A stretch of DNA of 64,000 bases, taken from Crocinitomicaceae bacterium (GTDB lineage Bacteria > Bacteroidota > Bacteroidia > Flavobacteriales_G > Salibacteraceae). Positions 43,927-53,193 of this stretch are shown here, in pieces. Location of the stretch: contig PAME01000001.1 in NCBI GenBank assembly GCA_002707155.1, forward strand, positions 604,029-668,028, given 5' to 3'. Each line of letters begins with the position of its first letter. Within the stretch, counting starts at the first letter, position 1. Under the pieces are notes generated by a model. The model was given only the letters and a program-made list of their open reading frames with translations, ran no database searches and was not told the origin of the DNA. Made by a program: the position numbers and the translations under genes.

Positions 43927-45066
43927 ATGGGGCACTTAAAAATACTTTTTATTACCGATGGTATTTCTCCTTTTGTAATAGGTGGGATGCAACAGCACTC
44001 AACTAAGATGGTTAAATGCCTTCTTGAAAAAGGTGTAGAAATCCATCTTATTCATACAACACTTGATTCTAGTATACCACAATCATCAGAGGTGGAAAAT
44101 ACATTTTCTCATCACAAAGCATTAAAAACCACATTTATTCCATTCCCGAGTAAAGACCGATTTATTGGGCATTATATTCGAAACAGTAAATTATATAGTA
44201 AAGAGGTATTCAAAGTTGTTGAGCAGAATTTGATGGACTTTGATTTTGTGTACGCTCAAGGTTTCACTGCACATGAATTTTTAAAAAGAAAAATTCCAAA
44301 ACTTCCAATAATTTCTAACTTACATGGGCTAGAAATGTTTCAAGGGGCTGCAGATATGCAATCTGAATTGAAAAATTGGTTACTTAAACCTATTGCAAGA
44401 TATATTCTAAATAACAGTGATATTAATATTTCATTGGGCGGAACTTTGACAGGTCTTATTAAGCAAAATACTTCTAAAAAAACTACTGTTTGGAAAGTAC
44501 CAAACTTTATCGATCAAAGTTGGTTCAAAGAATATAAGCGCTCAGAGAATCATAAAAACATTAAATTTTTATTTATTGGACGTTATGAAAGACGCAAGGG
44601 CATTGAAGAGTTGTTAGGCTCAATTCCATTGATTAATTCGAACAATGCATTTTTTGGCTTTGTTGGAAATTTACACACGATTGAAAACGAAAGATGTAAA
44701 TTTCACGGGTTGGTTAAAGATGAACAAACATTAAAACAAATCATTGATGAGTATGATGTCTTAATTTGTCCAAGCTACAGTGAGGGAATGCCAACGGTGA
44801 TATTAGAAGCTATGGCAAGAGGATTGGCAATTATTGCTACAGATGTTGGTGCGGTTAGTGAACTGGTAAATAAAGAAAATGGTTGGCTAATCCCAGCGAG
44901 GAGTCAGTATAGATTGATTGAAGCAATAGAATTAGCAATTAAGTGTGAAGAGTTAGAAATTAAGAAAGATCAAAGCGTTAAAAAAGCCGTAGAATTTGAA
45001 ACTCATAAAGTTATGGATCGTCTACTCGACTATCTGGTAAATTTTAAGAAACATCACTTAAAATAA
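43927..45066 (+). CDS. GT4 glycosyltransferase
   Basis: A 379-residue GT-B enzyme. N-terminus HLKILFITDGISPFVIGGMQ; donor-binding half with FLFIGRYERRKGIEELL and SYSEGMPTVILEAMARGLAI, a clean EX7E motif. ATG at 43927 follows the previous stop by 7 bases; the TTG at 43921 is a weaker option. Confidence 0.87.
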   Translation: MGHLKILFITDGISPFVIGGMQQHSTKMVKCLLEKGVEIHLIHTTLDSSIPQSSEVENTFSHHKALKTTFIPFPSKDRFIGHYIRNSKLYSKEVFKVVEQNLMDFDFVYAQGFTAHEFLKRKIPKLPIISNLHGLEMFQGAADMQSELKNWLLKPIARYILNNSDINISLGGTLTGLIKQNTSKKTTVWKVPNFIDQSWFKEYKRSENHKNIKFLFIGRYERRKGIEELLGSIPLINSNNAFFGFVGNLHTIENERCKFHGLVKDEQTLKQIIDEYDVLICPSYSEGMPTVILEAMARGLAIIATDVGAVSELVNKENGWLIPARSQYRLIEAIELAIKCEELEIKKDQSVKKAVEFETHKVMDRLLDYLVNFKKHHLK

Positions 45067-45085
45067 TATTCGAATAAATTAGATA

Positions 45086-46429
45086 TTGATGACCAAGAAT
45101 AATATCAGTCAAAACAAACGGTTGCGTTTTTTTATTAAGCTGCTGGTATTCTTTGTATTGTTTATTGTACTGCATGAAGGTATTCTTAAGTTATCCGATG
45201 TGTCATCTATTAAAGCTTTAGTTCAGCCAATTTTTACTTACTACCCCGTTTCAGTTCGTCCAATTTTCCCTAAACCTAATCATGGCCGAGGAGAGTCTCT
45301 TAACCTCTCTAGTTCAATTCCTAAAGTGCATTTAACCACCTCTAACTATGGCATGTATTCCTTTTTCAATGGAATTTCTGCTTTAGGAATAAATTTTCTG
45401 ATGCCAAATGAATTTTCTAGGGCATGGTGGAATTGGAATGCCAATTATCATCAGCGTGGAAAGAAATGGGAAAGGCCTGCTAACCTCAAAGTTCAAGATT
45501 CAAAGGGTCGGTTTTTATTGGATGAAAATTTGGGGATTCGTATAAACGGAAATACATCGCGAGCATTTCCACAAAAATCTTTTCGTTTGTGTTTTCGAAA
45601 TAAGTACGGAATAGAACAAATGAGCAGTCCGTTTAATAATGATGAGAAAAGTGAATATCGTACCTTGGTACTGCGTAATCTAGGAGCGAATTGGGGTAAT
45701 TTATATTCTATTGATGCGATAATTCAGGAATCTATTCCCCGTAAGGATATTATTATACGTGCCGTGCCTGTTCAATTATTATTAAATGATCAAGATTGGG
45801 GTGTTTATTATTTAAGAAATAAGATTGAACTTTCTGTCGATGAGCAAAGGCAAGGAACTAAGCTTATTAAGCCTTCTACTTCAGAGTATAAAAAACTAAT
45901 TGATAACCTTTACGTGCTGGTCAGTGAAATGGACGATTCCTTGTTTTATTCTATGGCGAATAGACAGCTTGATCTGGAGTCTTTTAGCTACATGATTTTT
46001 ATTCATACCTTATTTGGGAATAAGGATTGGCCAAGAGGCAATATGGCTGTTAAGTTATCGGCTGAAAGGAAGGCTAAGTTTTATATTAAAGATTTAGATT
46101 TGGCTTTCACTCTTGAGTTATCCAAAGGTGGTTTCAAGGATTTATATGCAACAAATTCAAATGTCTTTTTTGAACTCTTTTTGAAATTAATGAGAAATAG
46201 GCAGTTTAGGAATCAGTATATGTCAATGGTTGAATCCTATTTTGTTGAAGATTGTTTTGAAAACCAATTAGATCAATATCGAAACCGTCTTTCTCCAAAA
46301 ACGGAAATTCAGACAAATCGATGGGGTAGGTATTCTATTAAAGAAATAGATACTTATTTATTTTCGGTTAGGGATAGTTTCGAATTTAGAAAAAGCAAAT
46401 ACATTGATTACTTAGAACAATATAATTAG
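45086..46429 (+). CDS. CotH-like kinase-family protein, membrane-anchored
   Basis: A 447-residue protein with an N-terminal membrane helix (about 15-35), so the rest faces the periplasm. It has CotH-family signatures: IRINGNTSRAFPQKSFRL (like the GNSSR..PKKSYRL block), GNKDWPRGN (Asp314, Asn319) and YIKDLDLAF (Asp336-x-Asp338), which match the catalytic and metal-binding positions of CotH protein kinases. The Glu of the GVYxLxE strand is not conserved (GVYYLRNKIE). It is the first gene of an unusual envelope block. Target unknown. Confidence 0.7.
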   Translation: MMTKNNISQNKRLRFFIKLLVFFVLFIVLHEGILKLSDVSSIKALVQPIFTYYPVSVRPIFPKPNHGRGESLNLSSSIPKVHLTTSNYGMYSFFNGISALGINFLMPNEFSRAWWNWNANYHQRGKKWERPANLKVQDSKGRFLLDENLGIRINGNTSRAFPQKSFRLCFRNKYGIEQMSSPFNNDEKSEYRTLVLRNLGANWGNLYSIDAIIQESIPRKDIIIRAVPVQLLLNDQDWGVYYLRNKIELSVDEQRQGTKLIKPSTSEYKKLIDNLYVLVSEMDDSLFYSMANRQLDLESFSYMIFIHTLFGNKDWPRGNMAVKLSAERKAKFYIKDLDLAFTLELSKGGFKDLYATNSNVFFELFLKLMRNRQFRNQYMSMVESYFVEDCFENQLDQYRNRLSPKTEIQTNRWGRYSIKEIDTYLFSVRDSFEFRKSKYIDYLEQYN

Positions 46430-46438
46430 TCACTCAAC

Positions 46439-47740
46439 ATGGATTTAAGACGTGCGTTTATATTTGTTTTAGTGGTTCTTTTTTGGATTCTGATTGGTGC
46501 ATTTGGAGGCCCGGTGATTTTTTTGGTGGCTCCTGTTACATGGTATTTATGGTTGCGTAAAGAGAATTATGAAGAGTTGTTTATAGGGTTTATTGTTACT
46601 CTTATTCTCTCAGATAGTTTGGAACCCGCACTTATTTTTGCTGGTAATTTGAAGACTATTTACATTCTTTTTTTGGGGTTGCTGGTCGTTTCTAACCGGA
46701 GTATTATTGGTGTGAAATTTCAAATATTTGCTTCGTTCTTGCCCTATTTGTTAGTAGCTTTACTTTGCTTGATTTGGAGTCCTTCAATGCTACCCGGTAT
46801 CCAGAAAACGGTCAGTTATGGTTTGCTTCTATTCATTGGTCCAACGCTAGCTAACTATTTATATGGAACTAGAAAAACTTTCTTAAAGTCATTTAATTAC
46901 TTAATAGGTTCAGTCCTTCTATTATCGCTAATTCTTTATTTCATTTTACCTGAAGTAGGTTCTTCTCATGGATTTCGTATGCGTGGAATTTTCGGTAACC
47001 CAAATGGGCTAGGTCTCTTTATTATTGTTTCTTTTTTGTTTTACCAATTTACCATGTGGCAAAGGCCTTCATTACTTTCGAGGTATGAAAGGTATGGACT
47101 TTTGACATTACTTGGATTGGCAAGCCTATATTCTGGTTCTCGGAATGCGTTGTTATCGATATTGTTGTTTTATGTTTTTGACTTCGCATTCAAAAATTTC
47201 AAGTATTTGGGGATGATTGTTTCAATTTTTATCGTCATTGCCTTAAACTTTGTGACTGCTAATGCAGTTGAAATTATTCATGCTTTATCATTAGAGGAGT
47301 TTTTTAGGGTGGAAACCCTTGCTGAAGGGTCGGGCCGGCTTATTGCTTGGCGTTTTGCATGGGAAAACATACAAGAGAGCTTTTACTTAGGAAGAGGTAT
47401 TGGATTTGATGAATATTTAATGCGTTCCAACGCATTTTACCTCTCTAAATTGGGACACGAAGGGGGTGTGCACAATACCTACCTCATTATTTGGTTAAAT
47501 ACGGGTATAATTGGTTTGTTGCTTTTTCTAGGATCCTTGATTTATCTTTTTATCAAAGCTTCTGCCAATAGTTTATTTGCTTTTCCTTTTTTGTTCACAG
47601 TTTTGTTTTCAATAAGCTTTGAACCTTGGCTGGCAGCTAGTTTAAATCCATATACTATTGTGTTTTTAATCACTCTTACCGGCATTCTTATTCCAAAGTC
47701 TGTGTTTGAGAATTCAAATGAAGAAATGGAATTATCTTGA
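46439..47740 (+). CDS. O-antigen polymerase / ligase-like membrane protein (Wzy/WaaL family)
   Basis: A 433-residue protein with about 11-12 helices. It has the typical large periplasmic loop, containing GSGRLIAWRFAWENI and HNTYLIIWLNTGIIG, the PF04932 core that acts in polymerisation or ligation of undecaprenyl-linked glycans. Only one such gene is seen in the window. The next gene overlaps its stop (TTGA). Confidence 0.85.
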   Translation: MDLRRAFIFVLVVLFWILIGAFGGPVIFLVAPVTWYLWLRKENYEELFIGFIVTLILSDSLEPALIFAGNLKTIYILFLGLLVVSNRSIIGVKFQIFASFLPYLLVALLCLIWSPSMLPGIQKTVSYGLLLFIGPTLANYLYGTRKTFLKSFNYLIGSVLLLSLILYFILPEVGSSHGFRMRGIFGNPNGLGLFIIVSFLFYQFTMWQRPSLLSRYERYGLLTLLGLASLYSGSRNALLSILLFYVFDFAFKNFKYLGMIVSIFIVIALNFVTANAVEIIHALSLEEFFRVETLAEGSGRLIAWRFAWENIQESFYLGRGIGFDEYLMRSNAFYLSKLGHEGGVHNTYLIIWLNTGIIGLLLFLGSLIYLFIKASANSLFAFPFLFTVLFSISFEPWLAASLNPYTIVFLITLTGILIPKSVFENSNEEMELS

Positions 47741-48660
47741 CCCAAGTGAAAAGAGCTTTTAAAATGTGCCTTTTAATTGCAGTTTTAGTTATAGCATCTG
47801 AAGTGGGACTTCGGATTTATGGACTAGGCCAATGGATTGTTTATGAGGAAAATAGTCGTTATGAATACTTTCAAATAGCTAATTTAAACTTCGATCGTTT
47901 CGGACACCATTATTCGACTAATTCTTTGGGAATGCGCGCTAGCCCAGAAATAGACAAAAGGGGAATACGTATTTTAAAATTTGGTGATTCGGTTTTAAAT
48001 GGAGGCGCAAAAGTATCTGATGAAAATAATGTGACTAGTTTAGTATCAGACTCGTTAAGTAAATTAGTGATAGAAAATACGATTCTTAATATTTCGTCTG
48101 GCAGTTGGGGTACTGAGAATGCTTTTGAATATTTACAGGATCACAAAGAATTAAATCCCGATTTTATTGTATTGGTATTTAGCTCGCACGATTATTCAGA
48201 TAATATGCATTTTAAAAATGTAGTAGGAAACCATCCTAATTGGCCCAATGAACAACCACATTGCGCAATTGATGATTTATGGTCAAAATGGCTAAAATAT
48301 AAACTCGGAGAGGTGTTTAATTATCGTTTTGAAGAGCTACACTATCTAGATAATGTAATTGACACTGGCATGAGTCCGGGTTGGAATAAATTCCATTTTT
48401 ATGCTCAAGATAATGATATTCCAATGTTGGTCTATTTACATCCTGAGCAGGAAGAAATTGAAAAAGGAAGATGGAAATTGAATGGCCAAAAACTAATTAG
48501 ATGGTTTGATGAAAATGGTATTTCATATGTGGATGGATTGGAACAAGGCTATTTAACCAATTCTTATGAAGATAACATTCATTTAAATGCAAAAGGCCAT
48601 AAGTCAATTGCACAAAATATCTTTCCTTCGCTGCTTAATTCTATTCGATCAAAGAAGTGA
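47737..48660 (+). CDS. Membrane-anchored SGNH/GDSL-like protein
   Basis: A 307-residue protein with an N-terminal helix (about 8-24) and an extracytoplasmic SGNH-like fold. Block I is ILKFGDSVLNGGAKV (GDS, with Ser in the nucleophile position), followed by SHDYSDN and the C-terminal DNIHLNAKGHKSIA (Asp-x2-His dyad, block V). The family often O-acetylates or deacetylates polysaccharides. It starts with TTG and sits between the polymerase and the second CotH-like gene. Confidence 0.75.
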   Translation: MTQVKRAFKMCLLIAVLVIASEVGLRIYGLGQWIVYEENSRYEYFQIANLNFDRFGHHYSTNSLGMRASPEIDKRGIRILKFGDSVLNGGAKVSDENNVTSLVSDSLSKLVIENTILNISSGSWGTENAFEYLQDHKELNPDFIVLVFSSHDYSDNMHFKNVVGNHPNWPNEQPHCAIDDLWSKWLKYKLGEVFNYRFEELHYLDNVIDTGMSPGWNKFHFYAQDNDIPMLVYLHPEQEEIEKGRWKLNGQKLIRWFDENGISYVDGLEQGYLTNSYEDNIHLNAKGHKSIAQNIFPSLLNSIRSKK

Positions 48661-51119
48661 TTACAATAAGTTTCAAGAAAATATTTATTGCATTAATTAT
48701 TATTGCTCTTGTTGCAATGGCATATTTATCAAATGCTTTCGTTGTTCATCTAGGCTACTCCTCCATATTCTCATTTTTGAATTTATCTGTCATGCACGTT
48801 ATTCAGGGGCAACCCGCTAAATTGGAGCTTTCTATTGAGATAAAACCCAAACATTTTAAGAAGATTGAGCAGGTTAGAAATGATGCATTAAAAAGAGGTG
48901 TTATTATTCAACCTGAAGACCCTTATGTGCCTTGTGAATTAACTTATAAAGGAGGAATTATAAAGGGAGAAATTAGGCTTAAGGGAAAAATGACGGATCA
49001 CGTTTCAGGTAAGAAATGGTCCTTTCGCGTAAAAACAAAAAAGAACGATGCCTTTATGGGTATGCAGCGGTTTACCCTACAACACCCGGGAACGAGAGGG
49101 TACGTTTATGAGTGGTTGCACCATGAGATGTGCAAGCGCGAGGGAATTATTGCTTTGCGTTATGAGTTTATTAACCTTACAGTGAACGGAGATAATTTAG
49201 GAGTATATGCGGTTGAAGAAAACTTTGGTCAGCCTTTAGTGCAAAACAATAATAGGCCTAAGGGACCTGTGTTTCGTTTTAATCCAACGCTCTATTGGCA
49301 GGCTCGATTGAATGCTATGCAACGGGTGTACATAGCGCAAGAATTTACCAATTTCCAGCATGCCCATGTGGAGGCATTTTCTAAAAAGGAAACCTTTACC
49401 GACTCCAGTTTAAAAGAATCATTTATCGATGCAAACATTTTAATGAACAAGGTGCGCTGGGGCGAAGTACAAGTTGCCGATGCTTTTGATGTTGAAAAGT
49501 TGGCCATGCGATACGCCTTGCTGGATTTGTGTGGGGGTTACCACAGTGTCGATTGGAGCGATGTAAAGTTTTATTACAACCCTGTACTAAAAAAAATAGA
49601 ACCGGTGGCTTACGAAAGTTTTGGTCCGCGTTTTATCGATCACATTATTGGTAATTACCGATTTACAGACACTCAAGAAGCTTTTCCAAACGATTATCAC
49701 GACATCATATTTTCGGACAGCAGCTTTTTTGCTGCATACATACAAGCCCTGCGCACGGTATCTAAACCCGGGTATTTTGAAGCGGTACTCGCAACAGTGC
49801 AGGAAGAATTGGATAAACGTGTAGCGATTCAATACAGCGAATTTCCTTATAAAGATTTTAATTTGGAGGTATTTCGACACAACCTAAAAACCATACGAAA
49901 AACCTTAGAGGCTCCTAAAAACTTTCATGCCTTCCTAAGCGGTAGAAGCAGAGACAGTATAACGCTGCAATTGCAGGTCATAGAGAGCTTGCCCACAGAG
50001 GTACTCGGAATTCGGGTAAAGGGTACAGTATTTTTGCTGCCAGTTCCAGTTGTATTGCCCGCCTTAGGAAGGAAGCATCGTCCAGTGTTCAAAACCTTGA
50101 AATGGGCATTGGATTCCACTGTAGAAGTGGATACGGAGCGCGGCAAAGACTTGGAGGTACTTTATCGCTTACTTGGAGATACAGCAAAACATTCCTGTGA
50201 GGTATTTCCCTACGAGATACACGCTTATAACCAACAAAAAAGTAACGCGATACTGCCTGTGGTTTTTTCAAAGGCGCAGGATTTTATTACGATTGATTCA
50301 ACCACTAAATCCTATTTCATTAATCGCTCTGATGCCTTATTGGACCAAGCTTTTGCAGTACCACTAGGTTGGACCTTGAAAGCAACAGCTCCGCTAACAT
50401 TGACAATTGGTGCACAAGGAAGCCTTCAAGTGGAAGGCAGTTTGGATTTTAAAGGAATTGAGGACGAGCCAATAGTTGTAGCGGTAAATAGTGCGGCACC
50501 TAATTGGTTGTCAATAATGCCCGGAGGTGGTCCCTCAGAATGGAAAAGGGTGATTTGTAACCTAAACTCGAACAGTAGCATCCTGCTTTATGGGGTTACT
50601 TTTGCAGCCTCTGAGTTGGAAATGAGGGGGAGTGCCCAAACGTTTATCGAAGCGTTCAATACCGAAATCAGCTTAAGTCATTCGTCTTTTGAGTCCGCTA
50701 CAAAATCGGCGTTGGAGTTATCGTTTTGTAAAGCAAGCGGAATAGATTTGCGTTTTGTAGGGTGGAATAAAGGCATCGATTCAAAAGCGGGCACACTCGT
50801 ACTTCAACAGTGCCTATTTCGAGAGCTTACCAAAGGAATAGAAACCAAACGCAAAGACCAAGTACAATTGGAGGCGGTAACTATGGATGGGGTGCAACTA
50901 GGAGTGGAGGTTCAAGATGGCGCGCTCTTGACATGGTCTAAGGGTAAGGTGTCCAATGCTGAATTGTTCATAAAGGTGCATCGAAAAGGTAATCGCTATG
51001 CACCAGCTCAGGCAACTTGTGCGGCAGTGGAATTGGTGGAGGTAAAAGAAACCTACGTGTTGGAAAAGGACAACAGTTTGGTACTTGATGGTGTGGAGCA
51101 AACCCCAAATAAACCATGA
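48657..51119 (+). CDS. CotH-like protein with a C-terminal beta-helix domain
   Basis: An 820-residue protein. The N-terminal membrane helix (about 5-25) precedes a CotH-family domain: EIRLKGKMTDHVSGKKWSFR, GVYAVEENFG (Glu187), GGYHSVDWSDVKFYYNP (His296, Asp302) and KIEPVAYES. After about 440 residues a right-handed beta-helix-like part begins (GSLQVEGSLDF, then ISLSHSSFESATKSALEL repeats). GTG start overlapping the previous TGA. The first ~250 bases are AT-rich and the remainder is richer in GC, so the gene spans a composition step. Confidence 0.72.
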   Translation: MITISFKKIFIALIIIALVAMAYLSNAFVVHLGYSSIFSFLNLSVMHVIQGQPAKLELSIEIKPKHFKKIEQVRNDALKRGVIIQPEDPYVPCELTYKGGIIKGEIRLKGKMTDHVSGKKWSFRVKTKKNDAFMGMQRFTLQHPGTRGYVYEWLHHEMCKREGIIALRYEFINLTVNGDNLGVYAVEENFGQPLVQNNNRPKGPVFRFNPTLYWQARLNAMQRVYIAQEFTNFQHAHVEAFSKKETFTDSSLKESFIDANILMNKVRWGEVQVADAFDVEKLAMRYALLDLCGGYHSVDWSDVKFYYNPVLKKIEPVAYESFGPRFIDHIIGNYRFTDTQEAFPNDYHDIIFSDSSFFAAYIQALRTVSKPGYFEAVLATVQEELDKRVAIQYSEFPYKDFNLEVFRHNLKTIRKTLEAPKNFHAFLSGRSRDSITLQLQVIESLPTEVLGIRVKGTVFLLPVPVVLPALGRKHRPVFKTLKWALDSTVEVDTERGKDLEVLYRLLGDTAKHSCEVFPYEIHAYNQQKSNAILPVVFSKAQDFITIDSTTKSYFINRSDALLDQAFAVPLGWTLKATAPLTLTIGAQGSLQVEGSLDFKGIEDEPIVVAVNSAAPNWLSIMPGGGPSEWKRVICNLNSNSSILLYGVTFAASELEMRGSAQTFIEAFNTEISLSHSSFESATKSALELSFCKASGIDLRFVGWNKGIDSKAGTLVLQQCLFRELTKGIETKRKDQVQLEAVTMDGVQLGVEVQDGALLTWSKGKVSNAELFIKVHRKGNRYAPAQATCAAVELVEVKETYVLEKDNSLVLDGVEQTPNKP

Positions 51120-52138
51120 ACAAACTAAAGTATTTACTACTTTTTATTTTGTGTTCGCATCAATTGTGGGCTCAACCTTACTCCGTCAATAGTCTGCGTT
51201 GGGACTCTAGCCTTGCACAACGGCCTGAATATACTTTTATAATTAGTGGTCATTTTTACGGTGATGGTTTCAATAAAACGCATTATCCTGCCAATACGAT
51301 ATTGGGCAATATTGAATTACTCAATTCGGTGGATTTTACCCTGTGCTTGGGTGATCTGTACCGCGATGTCCGATACGATCACACTTTTTACAAGAAACAT
51401 TTTTACAGCCAACTGAAAAAGCCGCTGCTCAATGCGGTAGGAAACCACGACATATCTGGAAGCTTTTATCAAGATTTCATAGCGCCAACATTTTATCGAT
51501 TCAAAACACTTGGGGTGCACCATATTGTGTTGGACACCGAACTGGACGACAGTAGCATCGAAGGAGAACAGCTAAACAGTCTAAAAGCAGGGATAAACGC
51601 ATTTAACGAAAGTACCGCATCATATTTGATGATTTATTCACATCGTCCCATTTGGGCCGAAGAAGATAGTGTGCTTCAACGCGTGTTCAGTGACAATACA
51701 CAAAGTGATTTTGGTAGTAATTTCCAAACCGACGTTGAGCCTTTACTGCAACAGATAAACTCAGGCAAACAAGTGTACTGGTTTTCAGGTTCTATGGGAG
51801 CGCAGCCCTACGCTTTCTTTTATCAAAAGCGCGAGCATATACATTATGCCATAACGGCAATTCGAGGTGCTGATAAAGATGCCGTATTGTTGGCACATTA
51901 CAAGGATGGTAGTTTGAATTTTCAGACGCACTCGCTCACTGGTCAGAAGTTACTAGCTTTTGAGGACTATACGGTGGATAAGTTCACAACGTACGAAGCA
52001 CCGTTGGAAATCAATTACCGCTTGATACCGCTTTGGGTAAAAAATACTATTTTTCACAGGTACTTCTGGTACGGAGTTTTAGTTGGTCTATTGGTCATTT
52101 TTGTTGTAATGAATCTAAAAAGTAAGTTGAAGAGGTGA
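51116..52138 (+). CDS. Secreted metallophosphoesterase, C-terminally anchored
   Basis: A 340-residue protein. It has a signal peptide (1-20), the calcineurin-like phosphoesterase motifs SGHFYGD (His46, Asp50), CLGDLYRD (Asp80), GNHDISG (Asn110, His111, Asp112) and YSHRPIW, and a C-terminal membrane helix near 318-337. It therefore acts outside the cytoplasm. It overlaps the CotH-like gene by 4 bases (ATGA). A phosphatase beside kinase-like proteins suggests linked phosphate turnover. Confidence 0.83.
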   Translation: MNKLKYLLLFILCSHQLWAQPYSVNSLRWDSSLAQRPEYTFIISGHFYGDGFNKTHYPANTILGNIELLNSVDFTLCLGDLYRDVRYDHTFYKKHFYSQLKKPLLNAVGNHDISGSFYQDFIAPTFYRFKTLGVHHIVLDTELDDSSIEGEQLNSLKAGINAFNESTASYLMIYSHRPIWAEEDSVLQRVFSDNTQSDFGSNFQTDVEPLLQQINSGKQVYWFSGSMGAQPYAFFYQKREHIHYAITAIRGADKDAVLLAHYKDGSLNFQTHSLTGQKLLAFEDYTVDKFTTYEAPLEINYRLIPLWVKNTIFHRYFWYGVLVGLLVIFVVMNLKSKLKR

Positions 52139-53190
52139 TCAATAAACCCAAAGTACTATTCCTATATACCGAAATTGCGGAATATTTTCTTGCTGCTTGC
52201 TCGGCTTTAGCTGAAAAAGCGGAAGTATTTATTGTACGATGGCCAATAAACTCCGCAGCACCTTTTGAATTTGAAGTACCAAAAGGAGTGCATATTCTAG
52301 AGCGCCAACAATACGATACGCCAGCACTCATCCAGAAGGCAAAGGAAATACAGCCCGATGTGGTTTTTTGTTCGGGTTGGATGGATAAAGGTTATTTGAA
52401 AGTGGTAAAAGCCTTATCGGAAGAAACGGTTACCGTAATTAATTTAGATAATCATTGGAAAGGGAATTTGAAACAGCGCATTGCCAGTTTGGGGGCGCAA
52501 TATAGTTTTCTGAAGTATTTTAAATACGCTTGGGTTCCGGGAGCAAAACAAAAGGAGTACGCGCAGCGATTAGGCTTTCCAGAAGACAACATTTATATGG
52601 GTTTTTACACCGCAAACCTTGAACGTTTTAATGGCGTGTTCGATCAATCTCGTCCGTCAAAGCAAACTATTTACCCTAAGCGTTTTTTGTATTTAGGACG
52701 CTACGTAGCGTACAAAGGCATATTTGATTTGTGGAAGGGGTTTGAGCAGTACAGGAACCAAGGCGGAACCTGGGAACTCATTTGTGCTGGAACTGGTGAT
52801 CAATGGGATAACCGCGCAATAGCAGAAGGAATTGAACACGTGGGTTTTGTGCAGCCACAGGACATGCCCAAATTGATTGAAAAATCCGGCGCTTATGTTT
52901 TACCCAGCCACGAGGAACCCTGGGGCGTAAGCGTACATGAAATGGCTGCTGCTGGATTGCCTTTGTTGCTGAGTCAAGAAGTGGGGTCCATAAGTACTTT
53001 TTTGGAGGAAGGAAAAAATGGCTTTAGTTTTCCTCAAAAAGCTCCGGAACTAATTGCAGCAGCAATGTTTAGTATTGAAAAAATGAGCGATGGTGAATTA
53101 CTGAAAATGGGCGAAATTAGTCATGAGAAAGGTAATTACATAAATGCAAATAATTGGGTAAATACCGTGTTGAAAATAATTGAGGACTAA
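52135..53190 (+). CDS. GT4 glycosyltransferase
   Basis: A 351-residue GT-B enzyme: FLYTEIAEYFLAACSALAE at the start, FLYLGRYVAYKGIFDL and SHEEPWGVSVHEMAAAGLPL (EX7E) at the donor side. GTG start overlapping the previous TGA by 4 bases. Followed after 3 bases by asnB. It is more GC-rich than the glycosyltransferases before 45 kb. Confidence 0.86.
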   Translation: MINKPKVLFLYTEIAEYFLAACSALAEKAEVFIVRWPINSAAPFEFEVPKGVHILERQQYDTPALIQKAKEIQPDVVFCSGWMDKGYLKVVKALSEETVTVINLDNHWKGNLKQRIASLGAQYSFLKYFKYAWVPGAKQKEYAQRLGFPEDNIYMGFYTANLERFNGVFDQSRPSKQTIYPKRFLYLGRYVAYKGIFDLWKGFEQYRNQGGTWELICAGTGDQWDNRAIAEGIEHVGFVQPQDMPKLIEKSGAYVLPSHEEPWGVSVHEMAAAGLPLLLSQEVGSISTFLEEGKNGFSFPQKAPELIAAAMFSIEKMSDGELLKMGEISHEKGNYINANNWVNTVLKIIED

Positions 53191-53193
53191 TTT

